The notes: generated by a model not told the origin, from the letters alone. A stretch of DNA of 64,000 nucleotides from an uncultured Bacteroidales bacterium (GCA_902779535.1 CACZBX010000003.1:1-64000); one strand, 5' to 3'; shown: positions 36,555-45,310, counted from the stretch's first letter. Program-made: numbers and translations.

Positions 36555-36648
36555 CATCTCGTTTTGTTGTGTTCTCTCTCTTAATATTTTCTCACTTAAT
36601 GCCTATTGAAAAACAACCTTTCTAACTATTTGCTTGATTATTCTGGTA

Positions 36649-36679
36649 CAAAGGTAACACTTTTTCTGTTATGTGCAAA
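36649..36679 (-). promoter_or_regulatory. consensus promoter without a coding gene
   Basis: Minus strand TTTG (36676-36679), 19 nt, TACCTTTG (36649-36656): the same layout as the two tRNA-Phe promoters. The CDS upstream on this strand ends at 36738, so this promoter drives only the candidate small RNA. Confidence 0.7.
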
Positions 36680-36737
36680 TATTAGGAGACAAAATTTTAG
36701 TATAAAAGATATTTTATTGACATAAATCAATTAAATC

Positions 36738-38162
36738 TTAGTTTTTGCTTTCAATGGGAGCGAGTCCTATTGCTTTTGCTTTCTCCATCATAAAGGTGAA
36801 AGCAGCGTCATGCTCGTTCGGTATTTTTCCATCAAGGATTGCTTCTTTGATGGCACCTTTCAAATCGCCGACCTCACGGCAAGGTTGAAGTCCGAATATT
36901 CGCATGATTTCTTCACCGTCGACAGGTGGTTGGAAATTCCGGATGCGGTCTTTCTCTTCAATATCTTTCAGTTTTTGGCGTACCAATTTGAAATTATCGA
37001 GGAAACGTTGCTTGCGTACTTCATTCTTCGACGTGATATCGGCCTCACAAAGTGTCATGAGGTCGTCGATATCATCTCCTGCTTCGAAGAGCAGACGGCG
37101 AACAGCGGAATCTGTCACCTCGTCGTCGGCAATTACGATGGGGCGCATGTGTAGTCCGACCAGCTTTTGCACATACTTCATCTTCTCGTTCATGGGGAGT
37201 TTCATCTTTCGGAAGATTTCCGGAATCATTTTTTCCCCAACAAAGTTATGGTTGTGGAAGGTCCAACCTACGATGGGGTCCCATCGTTTGGTTTTTGGCT
37301 TGGCAATGTCGTGCAACAATGCTGCCCAGCGGAGCCAAAGGTTATTGGAGTGCAGGGATACATTGTCCAATACTTCCAAGGTGTGGTAGAAATTGTCCTT
37401 ATGTGCCCGTCCGTTTTTCTTCTCAACGCCTTGCAAAGCCACCAGTTCAGGGAAGATGAGTTCCAGCAAGCCGCATCGGTCGAGGTCGATAAAGCCTTTT
37501 GAAGGTGTCGGTGACAGGATAATCTTATTCAGCTCATCAGCGATTCGCTCCTTGGAAATAATCTGGATACGTTCCTTGTTGCGTGTCAGTGCTTCAAAAG
37601 TCTCGTCCTCAATGTAGAAGTTGAGTTGTGTTGCAAAACGGATGCAACGCATCATGCGGAGTGGATCATCACTGAACGTGATGTCGGGATCCAGTGGCGT
37701 TCGGATAATCCGTTCTTTCAGATCGTCCAAACCTTGGAAGGGATCGACTAATTCGCCGAAACGGTTCTTGTTCAAGCAAACGGCCAAGGCGTTGATCGTG
37801 AAGTCGCGTCGGTTTTGATCATCCTCCAGCGTTCCGTCTTCAACAATCGGCTTTCGACTGTCGTGGCTATACGATTCCTTACGTGCTCCAACAAACTCCA
37901 CTTCTGTCTGATGATACTTTACTTGAGCTGTTCCAAAATTCTTATAAACGGCCAGATGGGCACTCTTCCCCAGTCGCTCGGCCAAGGCTTTTGCTATCTC
38001 GATTCCGCTACCCACAACGACAACGTCAATATCGGTAGATGGACGGTCCAAGAAAATATCTCGAACATATCCACCAACGACATAACATTCCATGCCGAGT
38101 TCGTCGGCGGTCTCAGAAATCTGTTGGAATATCTTATCTTTGAAATGCTCTTTTAGTATCAT
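36738..38162 (-). CDS. cca: CCA tRNA nucleotidyltransferase with HD domain
   Basis: A 474-residue enzyme that adds or repairs the 3' CCA of tRNAs, which fits the lack of encoded CCA in the tRNA genes here. The nucleotidyltransferase core has GGYVRDIFLDRPSTDIDVVV (G-loop and catalytic DxD), RRDFTINALA, and the flexible loop region; an HD phosphohydrolase domain follows with HDIAKP (about 287). Poly(A) polymerase is a possible alternative activity. Own promoter at 38179-38186. Confidence 0.93.
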   Translation of the reverse strand: MILKEHFKDKIFQQISETADELGMECYVVGGYVRDIFLDRPSTDIDVVVVGSGIEIAKALAERLGKSAHLAVYKNFGTAQVKYHQTEVEFVGARKESYSHDSRKPIVEDGTLEDDQNRRDFTINALAVCLNKNRFGELVDPFQGLDDLKERIIRTPLDPDITFSDDPLRMMRCIRFATQLNFYIEDETFEALTRNKERIQIISKERIADELNKIILSPTPSKGFIDLDRCGLLELIFPELVALQGVEKKNGRAHKDNFYHTLEVLDNVSLHSNNLWLRWAALLHDIAKPKTKRWDPIVGWTFHNHNFVGEKMIPEIFRKMKLPMNEKMKYVQKLVGLHMRPIVIADDEVTDSAVRRLLFEAGDDIDDLMTLCEADITSKNEVRKQRFLDNFKLVRQKLKDIEEKDRIRNFQPPVDGEEIMRIFGLQPCREVGDLKGAIKEAILDGKIPNEHDAAFTFMMEKAKAIGLAPIESKN

Positions 38163-38178
38163 AATCTCTAAAGTGGTG

Positions 38179-38186
38179 CAAAATTA
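38179..38186 (-). promoter_or_regulatory. -7 element for cca
   Basis: Minus strand TAATTTTG, 16 nt before the start codon. Confidence 0.6.
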
Positions 38187-38228
38187 CGATTTTTATTCTT
38201 CATTTTCGTCTTATCAGGAATTAAATTG

Positions 38229-38236
38229 TATTTTTG
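38229..38236 (+). promoter_or_regulatory. -7 element for the TPR-like lipoprotein
   Basis: TATTTTTG. It lies 5 nt before an ATG at 38242, so the ATG at 38260 is the better start. Confidence 0.55.
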
Positions 38237-38259
38237 TCCTGATGAAAAACGATCATAAA

Positions 38260-39084
38260 ATGAAAAAGATAGAAATACTTTGCTTGATAGTCTGCATCGG
38301 ACTATTGTCATGTGGTGATAATGGAGTTAAAAAGGCGGAACAATTGTTGGAAAAGGCTCAACGTTCCTTTGAAAGTGGGCAGTATAGTGAAGCAAAACTG
38401 CAGATCGACAGTATCAAGGTGCTTTATCCGAAGGCTTTTGAAGTTCGGAAGAAAGGTATCAAACTGATGCAACAGGTGGATTTGAAGGAACAGGAGAAAA
38501 CCTTGGCCTATCTGGATAGCATGATGACGATAAAGGTGGCGCAGTTCGATTCTATCAAGTCATATTTCGTTTTAGAAAAAGATACGGCTTATCAAGAAGT
38601 CGGGAACTATTTCTATCCGACACAGACCGTCGAGAAGAATATTGGTCGCACTTTCCTCCGTGCTCAGGTGAGTGAGCAAGGTGAAATGACTATGACCTCC
38701 ATCTATTGCGCGGGTGGTAATATTCATCATACCGCTGTTAAGGTGAGCGTAGGAGAAGATGCTGCCGTCACTCCTACTTCAAAAGATATTTATGAAACTA
38801 CAGATTTGGGTCGCCCCATTGAAAAGGCTGATTATAAGCTGGGAGAGGATGGAGGAGTCGTTGCTTTCATTGTACAGCACAAGGACCAAAATGTACAGGT
38901 TCAGTTTATTGGCGATAAAACTTATCGTACTGCTATGCAGGCGAGTGACCGAAAAGCCTTTGTCGAGTTGAGTAATCTTGCACGAATCCTTTCGGGTATC
39001 GAGCAAATCAAGAAAGAGCAAAAGGAAGCCAACCGAAAGATTGAATTCGTCAAACGGAAGATGCAGGAAAACGCAGTCGACTAA
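38260..39084 (+). CDS. coiled-coil/TPR-like lipoprotein
   Basis: A 274-residue lipoprotein: the signal MKKIEILCLIVCIGLLSC ends in lipobox LLSC. The next 60 residues resemble a single TPR-like helix pair (KKAEQLLEKAQRSFESGQYS), and the C-terminus is a Lys/Glu-rich helix. The middle is beta-rich with no family I recognise. Convergent with ruvA in the ancestral order, now separated by the AT-rich island; its last codons form the left island repeat. Confidence 0.75.
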   Translation: MKKIEILCLIVCIGLLSCGDNGVKKAEQLLEKAQRSFESGQYSEAKLQIDSIKVLYPKAFEVRKKGIKLMQQVDLKEQEKTLAYLDSMMTIKVAQFDSIKSYFVLEKDTAYQEVGNYFYPTQTVEKNIGRTFLRAQVSEQGEMTMTSIYCAGGNIHHTAVKVSVGEDAAVTPTSKDIYETTDLGRPIEKADYKLGEDGGVVAFIVQHKDQNVQVQFIGDKTYRTAMQASDRKAFVELSNLARILSGIEQIKKEQKEANRKIEFVKRKMQENAVD

Positions 39085-39113
39085 AGACGCTTGAGTGCCA
39101 ACTTGATGACTTT
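39061..39113 (+). repeat. left direct repeat of the island at the ruvA junction
   Basis: About 53 nt: the last codons of the lipoprotein gene (ATGCAGGAAA...GACTAA) overlapping a second copy of the ruvA 3' end. On the minus strand it reads [10 protein letters not shown] and a stop, as in the real ruvA, with a synonymous change (CGT for CGA). Matches 40931-40980. Confidence 0.8.
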
Positions 39114-39326
39114 TCTAAAACTTCGGTTTTGAATGTTTTTTTGTGATGTTAAAATGTTATTTTAATTTGCAAAAGAACTCTACGTTTTGTATTATTGCAA
39201 CAACAAAAGAACTTCATGAAGTGTAGGACCTAGACTGAAATGTCTTCTCTGAAGAAACAAATTATTGTTTCGTTAAGCACGCTCGTGCGTATATGCTTGT
39301 TTGATGTAAACCTTAAGAAAAAATGT

Positions 39327-40301
39327 ATGCAACATGTAAAACGAATGACGTATCTTTGTTTGCTCCTCATCCTATGTGTTTCTTGTTCGCAAAACGAAGA
39401 TAACCCGGGTCAAGGAGATGAAGCTGTGACTCGCTCATACCCTGTTATTATAACATATTGTTATGATGCTTATGTTGATATTATGGGCGTATCTGTTTAT
39501 AAAGGCACAACTTGCAAAAGTTATAGTCCGAATATGGGAGGTGGGGGACCTGGCTGGTATATAGCAGGTGGGTTTCCTGAATATGGTACACAGACAGATT
39601 ATGGTTCAGGTGGAGGTGGAAATGGTTTTTATATTGGGGATAATTGGCAATTTGGTTTTCCCAATCTGACTAAAATATACCGTTATGATTCTTCTTTGAA
39701 TGTTTTTCAAAAATCGAAGTTGGAGCATGTGATCGAAATGTTTTATGAAGATACAACAATTCCAGATTATAAAAAGCTATATAAGAAGTTATTGGATAAT
39801 GATGTCCGTATTAAATTCTTAGCTGACTCTACATCTGTGAGTCCTGCATATTATAATACAGCTGATGTGTCTATTACATTTCGATATGATACAGATGTGA
39901 ATTGGAACAGTTTGTTAGAAGAGTTGGTTCATGCAGTACAGCATAATTGTTACTATCATAGCACAATGAATGCTGCGTATAAGAACTATGAGTTCGAAGC
40001 AAAAGTGTTTATTGATGTGGTGAAAGCTATAGCTTTTTGGTATGATGGTTATTCTTTCCCTTTAAATTATGTTACACCTATGACTGATTTATCTCCTGTT
40101 TTTGGGGATGATTATGATACTTGGATTACAGAAGTGGGGGAAAGGGGATATATTAATGCGTCTGATTTTTTGATTTACGAAACTTTATGTAATCAATGGC
40201 AAGGGTATAGTGGAACTTATAATTCAAGTATTCAACCAGAATTATTAAGAGCTTTCTTTGGAAGAATAAGACCTCCACAACCTCCTTCTCCAAATTATTA
40301 A
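39327..40301 (+). CDS. lipoprotein with degenerate metallopeptidase-like motif
   Basis: A 324-residue lipoprotein from ATG 39327 (alternative 39345): signal YLCLLLILCVSC with lipobox. The mature part has a Gly-rich region (about 70-110) and a motif EELVHAVQHN near residue 213, which looks like the zinc motif HExxHAxQ with the first His replaced by Glu. A catalytic role is therefore doubtful. No family recognised. It is AT-rich compared with its neighbours and lies inside the island. An upstream ATG at 39240 is in frame, but it would bury the signal. Confidence 0.6.
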   Translation: MQHVKRMTYLCLLLILCVSCSQNEDNPGQGDEAVTRSYPVIITYCYDAYVDIMGVSVYKGTTCKSYSPNMGGGGPGWYIAGGFPEYGTQTDYGSGGGGNGFYIGDNWQFGFPNLTKIYRYDSSLNVFQKSKLEHVIEMFYEDTTIPDYKKLYKKLLDNDVRIKFLADSTSVSPAYYNTADVSITFRYDTDVNWNSLLEELVHAVQHNCYYHSTMNAAYKNYEFEAKVFIDVVKAIAFWYDGYSFPLNYVTPMTDLSPVFGDDYDTWITEVGERGYINASDFLIYETLCNQWQGYSGTYNSSIQPELLRAFFGRIRPPQPPSPNY

Positions 40302-40320
40302 TAATTTAAAGTTTAGAATT

Positions 40321-40854
40321 ATGAAAAAAGTATTATTAAGTTTTCTATTTATTTTATCATTTTGTTTAGTATCTTATGGACAGATCCCTAAATCATATGA
40401 TACAAAGTATTTTACTTGTTATGACTATAGCTCAAAGTTAGACTCTAAGTCTATATACTTATATGAAAAAGGGAATGTGGAACGGCCATTCCCTTTGGAC
40501 AGATATGGTAACATTTCAAAATGGAAAGAACTATTTAAGTATATCGCTCAAATAGTAAAAAAAGAATTTCCAACGATAGATGATGAAATGATGGCAAGTA
40601 TAAGTAAGACTCATGTCACATTCAATTATGATTCAAATGGGAAAGTTTTATTTTACAGTATTCGTCTTCCAAAAAATGTATTAGATAATTATCCTGAAAT
40701 TGAGAAACCTTTATTTAATGTTGTTTCAGCATTAAAAGAACATGGCGTTAGAGAATATGATTTAGAGTTTTCGGATAAAAGCAAACCTGGTGAATTTGGG
40801 TTTATTTTAAGATCTATCTTTCAGGTTATAAATACAAATAAGGAGTTTCCTTAA
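40321..40854 (+). CDS. small secreted hypothetical protein
   Basis: A 177-residue protein with signal peptide (KKVLLSFLFILSFCLVSYGQ), then a basic/aromatic body with no recognised domain. It is 19 nt after the lipoprotein and shares its low GC content, so the two are a unit, presumably an exported protein pair. A Lys-rich segment (about 75-90) and a mixed beta pattern are the only features seen. Confidence 0.6.
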   Translation: MKKVLLSFLFILSFCLVSYGQIPKSYDTKYFTCYDYSSKLDSKSIYLYEKGNVERPFPLDRYGNISKWKELFKYIAQIVKKEFPTIDDEMMASISKTHVTFNYDSNGKVLFYSIRLPKNVLDNYPEIEKPLFNVVSALKEHGVREYDLEFSDKSKPGEFGFILRSIFQVINTNKEFP

Positions 40855-40857
40855 AGT

Positions 40858-40903
40858 GAAGTGAACCCCGAAAGTATTTTGTCTAACTTTCGGGGTTCAC
40901 TTC
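40858..40903. terminator. strong hairpin after the island genes
   Basis: An 18-bp perfect stem GAAGTGAACCCCGAAAGT / ACTTTCGGGGTTCACTTC with a 10-nt loop. It lacks an immediate T-run, so it could be a terminator or an inverted repeat belonging to the island. Confidence 0.6.
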
Positions 40904-40930
40904 ATATGAAAGCCCCTTTTATGCCGTTAA

Positions 40931-40980
40931 ATGCAGGAAAGTGCCGACTAAAGTCGCTTGAGTGCCAACTTGATGACTTT
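40931..40980. repeat. right direct repeat of the island at the ruvA junction
   Basis: About 50 nt matching 39061-39113: it reads ATGCAGGAAAGTGCCGACTAA, an in-frame variant end of the lipoprotein gene (MQESAD), overlapping the actual ruvA 3' end. Confidence 0.8.
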
Positions 40981-41544
40981 CTCGACCGACAAAGTAGCGT
41001 CTTCCTTCAGAATAGCATTAACTACTTTTGCAGAAGGTGCTGTCGCAAAGCCTAACATGGTCAAGGCAGCGATAGCCTCGTCGTGAATCTCTTTCGAAGC
41101 TGAAGGGAGGACAACCTTCTCTTCAGATCCGGCGTCGAATCCTAAGGCAGCAACTTTGTCCTTTAAATCGACAATGATGCGCTGTGCCGTCTTCAAGCCG
41201 ATTCCCTTTACCATCTTCAACAACTTGACATCCTCTTGAGCGATAATCGTACAAAGTTCCTTCGGTGATAGGGCTGAGAGGATCATCCGAGCTGAAGCTC
41301 CTCCAATTCCCGGCACGGAGATAAGTTGCAGAAACAGTTCTCGTTCCAAGGTTGTCGAGAAACCAAAGAGGACGTATGCATCTTCACGAATCGCCTCATA
41401 GATATACAGTTTCACTTCTTTCAACTTCGAGATCGCCGAGTAAGTGTTCAGCGAGATGTTGATACCATATCCTACTCCGTTGCAATCGACAACCGCCATC
41501 GTTGGCGTGGCCTCTGCCAGTTCACCTCTAATATACTCTATCAT
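40948..41544 (-). CDS. ruvA: Holliday junction branch migration protein RuvA
   Basis: A 198-residue protein that binds Holliday junctions and loads RuvB. Domain I ([20 protein letters not shown]), domain II with two helix-hairpin-helix motifs ([37 protein letters not shown]) and the C-terminal domain III are all present. Its last 11 codons lie within the right island repeat, so they may have been restored or replaced by the insertion event. Confidence 0.96.
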   Translation of the reverse strand: MIEYIRGELAEATPTMAVVDCNGVGYGINISLNTYSAISKLKEVKLYIYEAIREDAYVLFGFSTTLERELFLQLISVPGIGGASARMILSALSPKELCTIIAQEDVKLLKMVKGIGLKTAQRIIVDLKDKVAALGFDAGSEEKVVLPSASKEIHDEAIAALTMLGFATAPSAKVVNAILKEDATLSVEKVIKLALKRL

Positions 41545-41566
41545 AACAATCCTCTTTGTATCGATG

Positions 41567-41574
41567 CAAAGATA
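41567..41574 (-). promoter_or_regulatory. -7 element for ruvA
   Basis: Minus strand TATCTTTG, 22 nt before the ruvA ATG. Confidence 0.65.
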
Positions 41575-41657
41575 ACGATTTTTCCCTCTTCTGCTACAAA
41601 GTACGGCATTTTTAATATTATTAAGTCGGATTGTTGTGTAGAATAAATCAAAATGTT

Positions 41658-41665
41658 TATTTTTG
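41658..41665 (+). promoter_or_regulatory. -7 element for ddh
   Basis: TATTTTTG, 40 nt before the ddh ATG. Confidence 0.6.
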
Positions 41666-41705
41666 TGCCAAAATAATGTAATTAAGTCAACTAAAAGAAT
41701 AAATT

Positions 41706-42605
41706 ATGAGCAAAATTAGAGCAGCTGTCGTTGGTTACGGTAATATTGGTAAGTATGTGGTTGAGGCTTTAGAAGTGGCACCCGACTTTGAGATTGCGGG
41801 TATTGTCCGTCGTCAAGGTGCTGAGAACAAGCCTTTGGAACTATCAGCATACGAGGTTGTCAAAGATATTAAGGAATTGAAGGATGTAGATGTGGCAATA
41901 TTGGCAACACCAACACGCAAAGTGGAGGAATATGCGAAAGAGATTCTGGCATTAGGCATTCACACGGTCGATAGTTTCGATATTCACACACAGATTCCTG
42001 CACTGCGTCGTTCTTTGGATGAGGTGGCAAAGAAATATGGAACGGTTTCCATCATCTCTGCCGGTTGGGATCCGGGCAGTGACTCTATTGTCCGTTCCTT
42101 GCTGCAGGCCATAGCACCGAAAGGTATCACTTATACCAACTTCGGTCCGGGAATGAGCATGGGACATACCGTTGCCGTTAAGGCAATTGAAGGTGTGAAG
42201 GCCGCTTTGTCAATGACGATTCCGGTTGGAACAGGCATTCACCGCCGGATGGTGTATGTGGAAATAGAAAAACCTTATCGTTTCGAGGACGTAGCCGCCG
42301 CCATCAAGGCCGATGATTACTTCGCTCATGATGAGACACACGTTATTCAGGTGGATTCCGTGGACGAACTCTTGGACAGAGGTCACGGTGTGAACCTTGT
42401 GCGCAAGGGCGTTTCGGGTAAGACGCAGAACCAACTCTTCGAGTTCGATATGAAGATCAATAATCCCGCTCTGACAGGTCAGGTTCTTGTTTGCGTGGCA
42501 CGTGCAGCCATGAAGCAGCGCCCTGGTTGCTATACCATGATCGAAGTACCCGTCATCGACTTGCTCTACGGGGAACGTGAGGATTTGATAGCTCATTTAG
42601 TATAA
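41706..42605 (+). CDS. ddh: meso-diaminopimelate dehydrogenase
   Basis: A 299-residue NADPH enzyme that makes meso-DAP (for peptidoglycan and lysine) in one step from tetrahydrodipicolinate. The Rossmann motif GYGNIGKYVVEAL (8-20) and the DAPDH core (SAGWDPGSDSIVRSLL, GPGMSMGHTVAVKAI, NPALTGQVLVC) are clear. Normal length. Followed by a terminator at 42622. Confidence 0.95.
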   Translation: MSKIRAAVVGYGNIGKYVVEALEVAPDFEIAGIVRRQGAENKPLELSAYEVVKDIKELKDVDVAILATPTRKVEEYAKEILALGIHTVDSFDIHTQIPALRRSLDEVAKKYGTVSIISAGWDPGSDSIVRSLLQAIAPKGITYTNFGPGMSMGHTVAVKAIEGVKAALSMTIPVGTGIHRRMVYVEIEKPYRFEDVAAAIKADDYFAHDETHVIQVDSVDELLDRGHGVNLVRKGVSGKTQNQLFEFDMKINNPALTGQVLVCVARAAMKQRPGCYTMIEVPVIDLLYGEREDLIAHLV

Positions 42606-42621
42606 AAATAGTAGAAGATAG

Positions 42622-42657
42622 ATTCTCCCGCCATTGTCCATTCAGTGGCGGGAGAAT
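42622..42657 (+). terminator. terminator after ddh
   Basis: 12-bp perfect stem ATTCTCCCGCCA / TGGCGGGAGAAT followed by TATTCTT; T-run is weak. Confidence 0.7.
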
Positions 42658-42730
42658 TATTCTTGTAGGTTTTCTTCCGTCGAAGCTATTTTTTTATTTT
42701 CTTTGTACCTGAATTTTAAGAGCTGAAAGC

Positions 42731-43552
42731 ATGTTGGCAAGTATTGTTTGGGATGTCGATCCCGCTATCTTTCATATAGGTTCCCACGAGGTCCGTTGGT
42801 ATGGTCTGCTTTGGGGTGTCGGTTTCCTTCTGGCGTATGAGATTGTGGGGCGTTTGTTTAAGAAAGAACATTATCCGGAAGAGTGGGCAGACAAACTGTT
42901 CATCTATAGCTTGATCTTTACGGTGGTTGGAGCCCGTCTGGGCCATTGTCTGTTCTACGAATGGGACTATTACGGTGCTCATCCTGGTGAAATCCTGAAG
43001 ATTTGGAACGGTGGTCTGGCCAGTCATGGTGGCGTTTTCTCGTTAATCCTTGGGATGTTTGTCTTCTCAAAGGTCGTAACGAAGAAAAATGTGTGGTGGC
43101 TTTTCGACCGGATGATACCAGGCGTAGCCGCTCTTTGCTTCTGCATTCGCCTCGGCAACCTGATGAACTCCGAGATTTTCGGTTTCCCGACTACCTTGCC
43201 GTGGGGCTTCGAGTTCGTCCGTTCACGGGAGTGGCATCAGCTTTATGAAGGTTTGCCTTGCCATCCGACACAGATTTATGAAATGTTGTACTGCCTGGTC
43301 GCTGGTGTTGTAGCGTGGGTGATGTATCATAAGTTCCATGCACAGAAGTATGTGGGTTTGATTACCGGCGTGTCTTTGCTGATATTCTTTGGTACTCGCT
43401 TTGCCTTGGAGTTTATGAAGAACCCACAGGTGGCAGAGGAGACCGGCATGGCAATCAACATCGGACAACAGCTGAGCATCCCGCTGATCTTGCTGGGCAT
43501 TTACCTGATTGCAACTTGCAAACGTCGGAAAGAGGCGTGGACCTTGTTTTAA
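42731..43552 (+). CDS. lgt: prolipoprotein diacylglyceryl transferase
   Basis: A 273-residue inner-membrane enzyme that attaches diacylglycerol to lipobox cysteines, needed for the many lipoproteins here. Seven membrane segments; the Lgt motif region GLASHGGVFS and RLGNLMNSEIFGFPT, plus HPTQIYEMLY, are present. Normal length. DUF3256 starts 3 nt after its stop. Confidence 0.95.
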   Translation: MLASIVWDVDPAIFHIGSHEVRWYGLLWGVGFLLAYEIVGRLFKKEHYPEEWADKLFIYSLIFTVVGARLGHCLFYEWDYYGAHPGEILKIWNGGLASHGGVFSLILGMFVFSKVVTKKNVWWLFDRMIPGVAALCFCIRLGNLMNSEIFGFPTTLPWGFEFVRSREWHQLYEGLPCHPTQIYEMLYCLVAGVVAWVMYHKFHAQKYVGLITGVSLLIFFGTRFALEFMKNPQVAEETGMAINIGQQLSIPLILLGIYLIATCKRRKEAWTLF

Positions 43553-43555
43553 GAA

Positions 43556-44191
43556 ATGATGAAACGGTTGTACCTTATATATATCTTGTGTTTGTGTTGC
43601 TGGCTTGGCGGTCGGGCGCAGGAGTTGCGTTCTTTGTTTGTTGCCATGCCCGACTCGGTGCTTCCTTTATTGACGAAGACCAATCGGATGGACTGTATCG
43701 ATTTTTTGGACAGCAATATGAAAGCGGAGGTAAAAAATCGTTTCAATAAAACCTCCGAACTGAAAGTTCTCACGAAGGATTACCTCGAACTGCAATTGAC
43801 ATCCCAAAGCTCGGTGGAGATGAAGCTCCTTCCGATGAACGATTCAGTCAAGGTGGTGTGTATGGTTCATACGGTATGTGGTCCCGTTTGCGACAGTGAG
43901 ATCACTTTCTATGATACACAATGGAAGCAGCTTCCGTCGAAAAACTTCATCACGCTTCCCGAAGTGGATCGTTTCTACTATTTAAATACTAATGAAGAAT
44001 CTTACGCGACTGTCCGCAAAGCGGCGGATATGTATTTGATGAAAGCAAATCTTTCGTCTGAAGCATCCACATTGACATTTATCTATACAACACCTGAATA
44101 TTTATCGAAAGAAGATCGAGAGAAATTGGAACTATATCTTCGCAAGGAACCAATTGTGTATCAGTGGGGAGAAGGGAGATTTCAGAATTAA
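43556..44191 (+). CDS. DUF3256-family secreted protein
   Basis: A 211-residue protein with a signal peptide (KRLYLIYILCLCCWLGGRAQ). The rest matches DUF3256, a Bacteroidetes family of unknown function that I recall near lgt in other Bacteroides genomes. It is co-transcribed with lgt (3-nt gap), so a role in envelope biology is plausible. Its stop codon lies in the shared terminator. Confidence 0.8.
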   Translation: MMKRLYLIYILCLCCWLGGRAQELRSLFVAMPDSVLPLLTKTNRMDCIDFLDSNMKAEVKNRFNKTSELKVLTKDYLELQLTSQSSVEMKLLPMNDSVKVVCMVHTVCGPVCDSEITFYDTQWKQLPSKNFITLPEVDRFYYLNTNEESYATVRKAADMYLMKANLSSEASTLTFIYTTPEYLSKEDREKLELYLRKEPIVYQWGEGRFQN

Positions 44192-44229
44192 TATGAAGGG
44201 CTGCTTCAACCGAAGCAGCCCTTCATATT
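44190..44229. terminator. bidirectional terminator, DUF3256 / rpmE
   Basis: 18-bp perfect stem AATATGAAGGGCTGCTTC / GAAGCAGCCCTTCATATT with loop AACC between convergent genes. Confidence 0.85.
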
Positions 44230-44244
44230 GAGTGGTTCATTCAA

Positions 44245-44499
44245 TTACTTTTTGAAACGATTACCGTAACGGCTCATGAACTTATCAACACGACCAGCGG
44301 TGTCAACCAACGTAGCCTTACCTGTGAAGAACGGGTGAGAAGTGTTGGAGATTTCCAGCTTAACCAATGGATAAGTTTCGCCTTCGAACTCAATTGTTTC
44401 GTTTGTCTTGCAAGTAGAGCGAGACAGGAACATATCGCCATTACTCATATCCTTGAATACTACAGGACGATAGTTTGACGGATGAAGATCTTTTTTCAT
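44245..44499 (-). CDS. rpmE2: ribosomal protein bL31, type B
   Basis: An 84-residue ribosomal protein of the long, zinc-free type B: it has a single Cys and lacks the CxxC motifs of type A. Key block [20 protein letters not shown] at the start and [20 protein letters not shown]. In other bacteria, type B forms can replace type A when zinc is scarce; I see no zinc regulator nearby. Confidence 0.95.
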   Translation of the reverse strand: MKKDLHPSNYRPVVFKDMSNGDMFLSRSTCKTNETIEFEGETYPLVKLEISNTSHPFFTGKATLVDTAGRVDKFMSRYGNRFKK

Positions 44500-44571
44500 T
44501 TTATCTTATTTTTTATTGTTATTTTCCTTCGTTGATTGTCTGGTAACAAAACGTGCAATGGATTTGGTGTG

Positions 44572-44579
44572 CAAAGTTA
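44572..44579 (-). promoter_or_regulatory. -7 element for rpmE2
   Basis: Minus strand TAACTTTG, 72 nt before the start codon. Confidence 0.6.
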
Positions 44580-44845
44580 GCGCTTTTCTTTGAATAGAGA
44601 AATAAATTTCGTGATTTTTTTATTTTTTCTTTGTTTTCAGTGGCCAGGAATGATTCTTTTTTCTATTCTCCTATTCGTATTTAGGTAAATAAAAATGTGT
44701 TTTCTTCCATAAAATTAGCTCTTGTGAAGGTATTACCTTCACATTTATACAATTATTAACAATTAAGTGACTGATTCATAGTGTCTTCTCTTTTGTGAAG
44801 GTGTGAAGGATTGTTTTTGGTTTTAGATTGTGTAAGCGTTTTGTC

Positions 44846-44950
44846 CCTATGGATTTCCGAATCCAAAGGGTGTTTGATTGCGGGTTTGCAACCCGCGCGG
44901 ATTGTAAATCCGCTGTTATTACCTCGGGGATTACAAATCCCCGAGGACTG
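44846..44950 (-). repeat. four-palindrome block, inverted (P-block, locus B)
   Basis: Same four palindromes as at 2289-2390 and 8230-8540 on the opposite strand. Read on the minus strand, P2 is GCGGATTTACAATCCGC, P3 GCGGGTTGCAAACCCGC, P4 CCTTTGGATT with AATCCATAGG. Both arms change together relative to the other copies. A further small hairpin, GTGAAGGT/ACCTTCAC, lies at 44724-44742. Confidence 0.8.
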
Positions 44951-45009
44951 GAATGTATATAGTTTATTGATGCAGAAACGCTACCTCATCGCCTGCTAAT
45001 CCCAAATAT

Positions 45010-45135
45010 CGTGTTTTTTGGGGAAATCGTCGTGATTTTTTGGAAAATCGTCGTGATTTTTTGGAAAATCATCGTGAATTTTTGGAAAACCATCAAGAGT
45101 TTTGAGCAAATCATCAAGAGTTTCAAGTCCCATTG
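45010..45135. repeat. degenerate tandem array, 21 nt period (locus B)
   Basis: Six 21-nt units begin at 45010, 45031, 45052, 45073, 45094 and 45115 (CGTGATTTTTTGGAAAATC type). They degrade toward the right end. Extra hairpins follow at 45149-45227, including CGAGCGAATT/AATTCGCTCG. The remaining part of this 1.1-kb spacer up to 45600 holds no gene I can support. Confidence 0.7.
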
Positions 45136-45310
45136 AATTTGTTATTCGATGCAGATCGAAGAGCCGCATTTGCCTTGTAGGTTATAAATCTGCATACTCC
45201 ATTCCGAGCGAATTACAAATTCGCTCGAACATTAAATTCGTTCGAACTTTTGCTCGGGCAGAAGAAAATATGATATTTATCACAAAAGCTGCACAGGGTA
45301 AAATGTGGAT

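Larger units (their letters stand above)
36488..36643 (-). ncRNA. candidate small RNA
   Basis: A consensus promoter (36649-36679) fires away from the CCA-enzyme gene into a 260-bp spacer and meets a terminator at 36488-36515, giving a transcript of about 155 nt. It contains a stem GAACCCC/GGGGTTC (36524-36545) and the terminal hairpin. No known RNA family recognised. A short frame (ATG near 36557) would run past the terminator, so it is probably not a coding gene. It could also be processed from a long 3' UTR of the upstream gene. Confidence 0.45.
39114..40930. other. AT-rich two-gene island
   Basis: About 1.8 kb of visibly lower GC content, holding a degenerate peptidase-like lipoprotein gene and a small secreted protein gene, bounded by ~50-bp direct repeats. 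No integrase, transposase or phage gene is inside, so how it moved is unknown. Confidence 0.6.

Noticed and set aside
36366..36557. Short protein starting near 36557 on the minus strand
   Set aside because: It runs through the terminator and antisense into the membrane protein gene.
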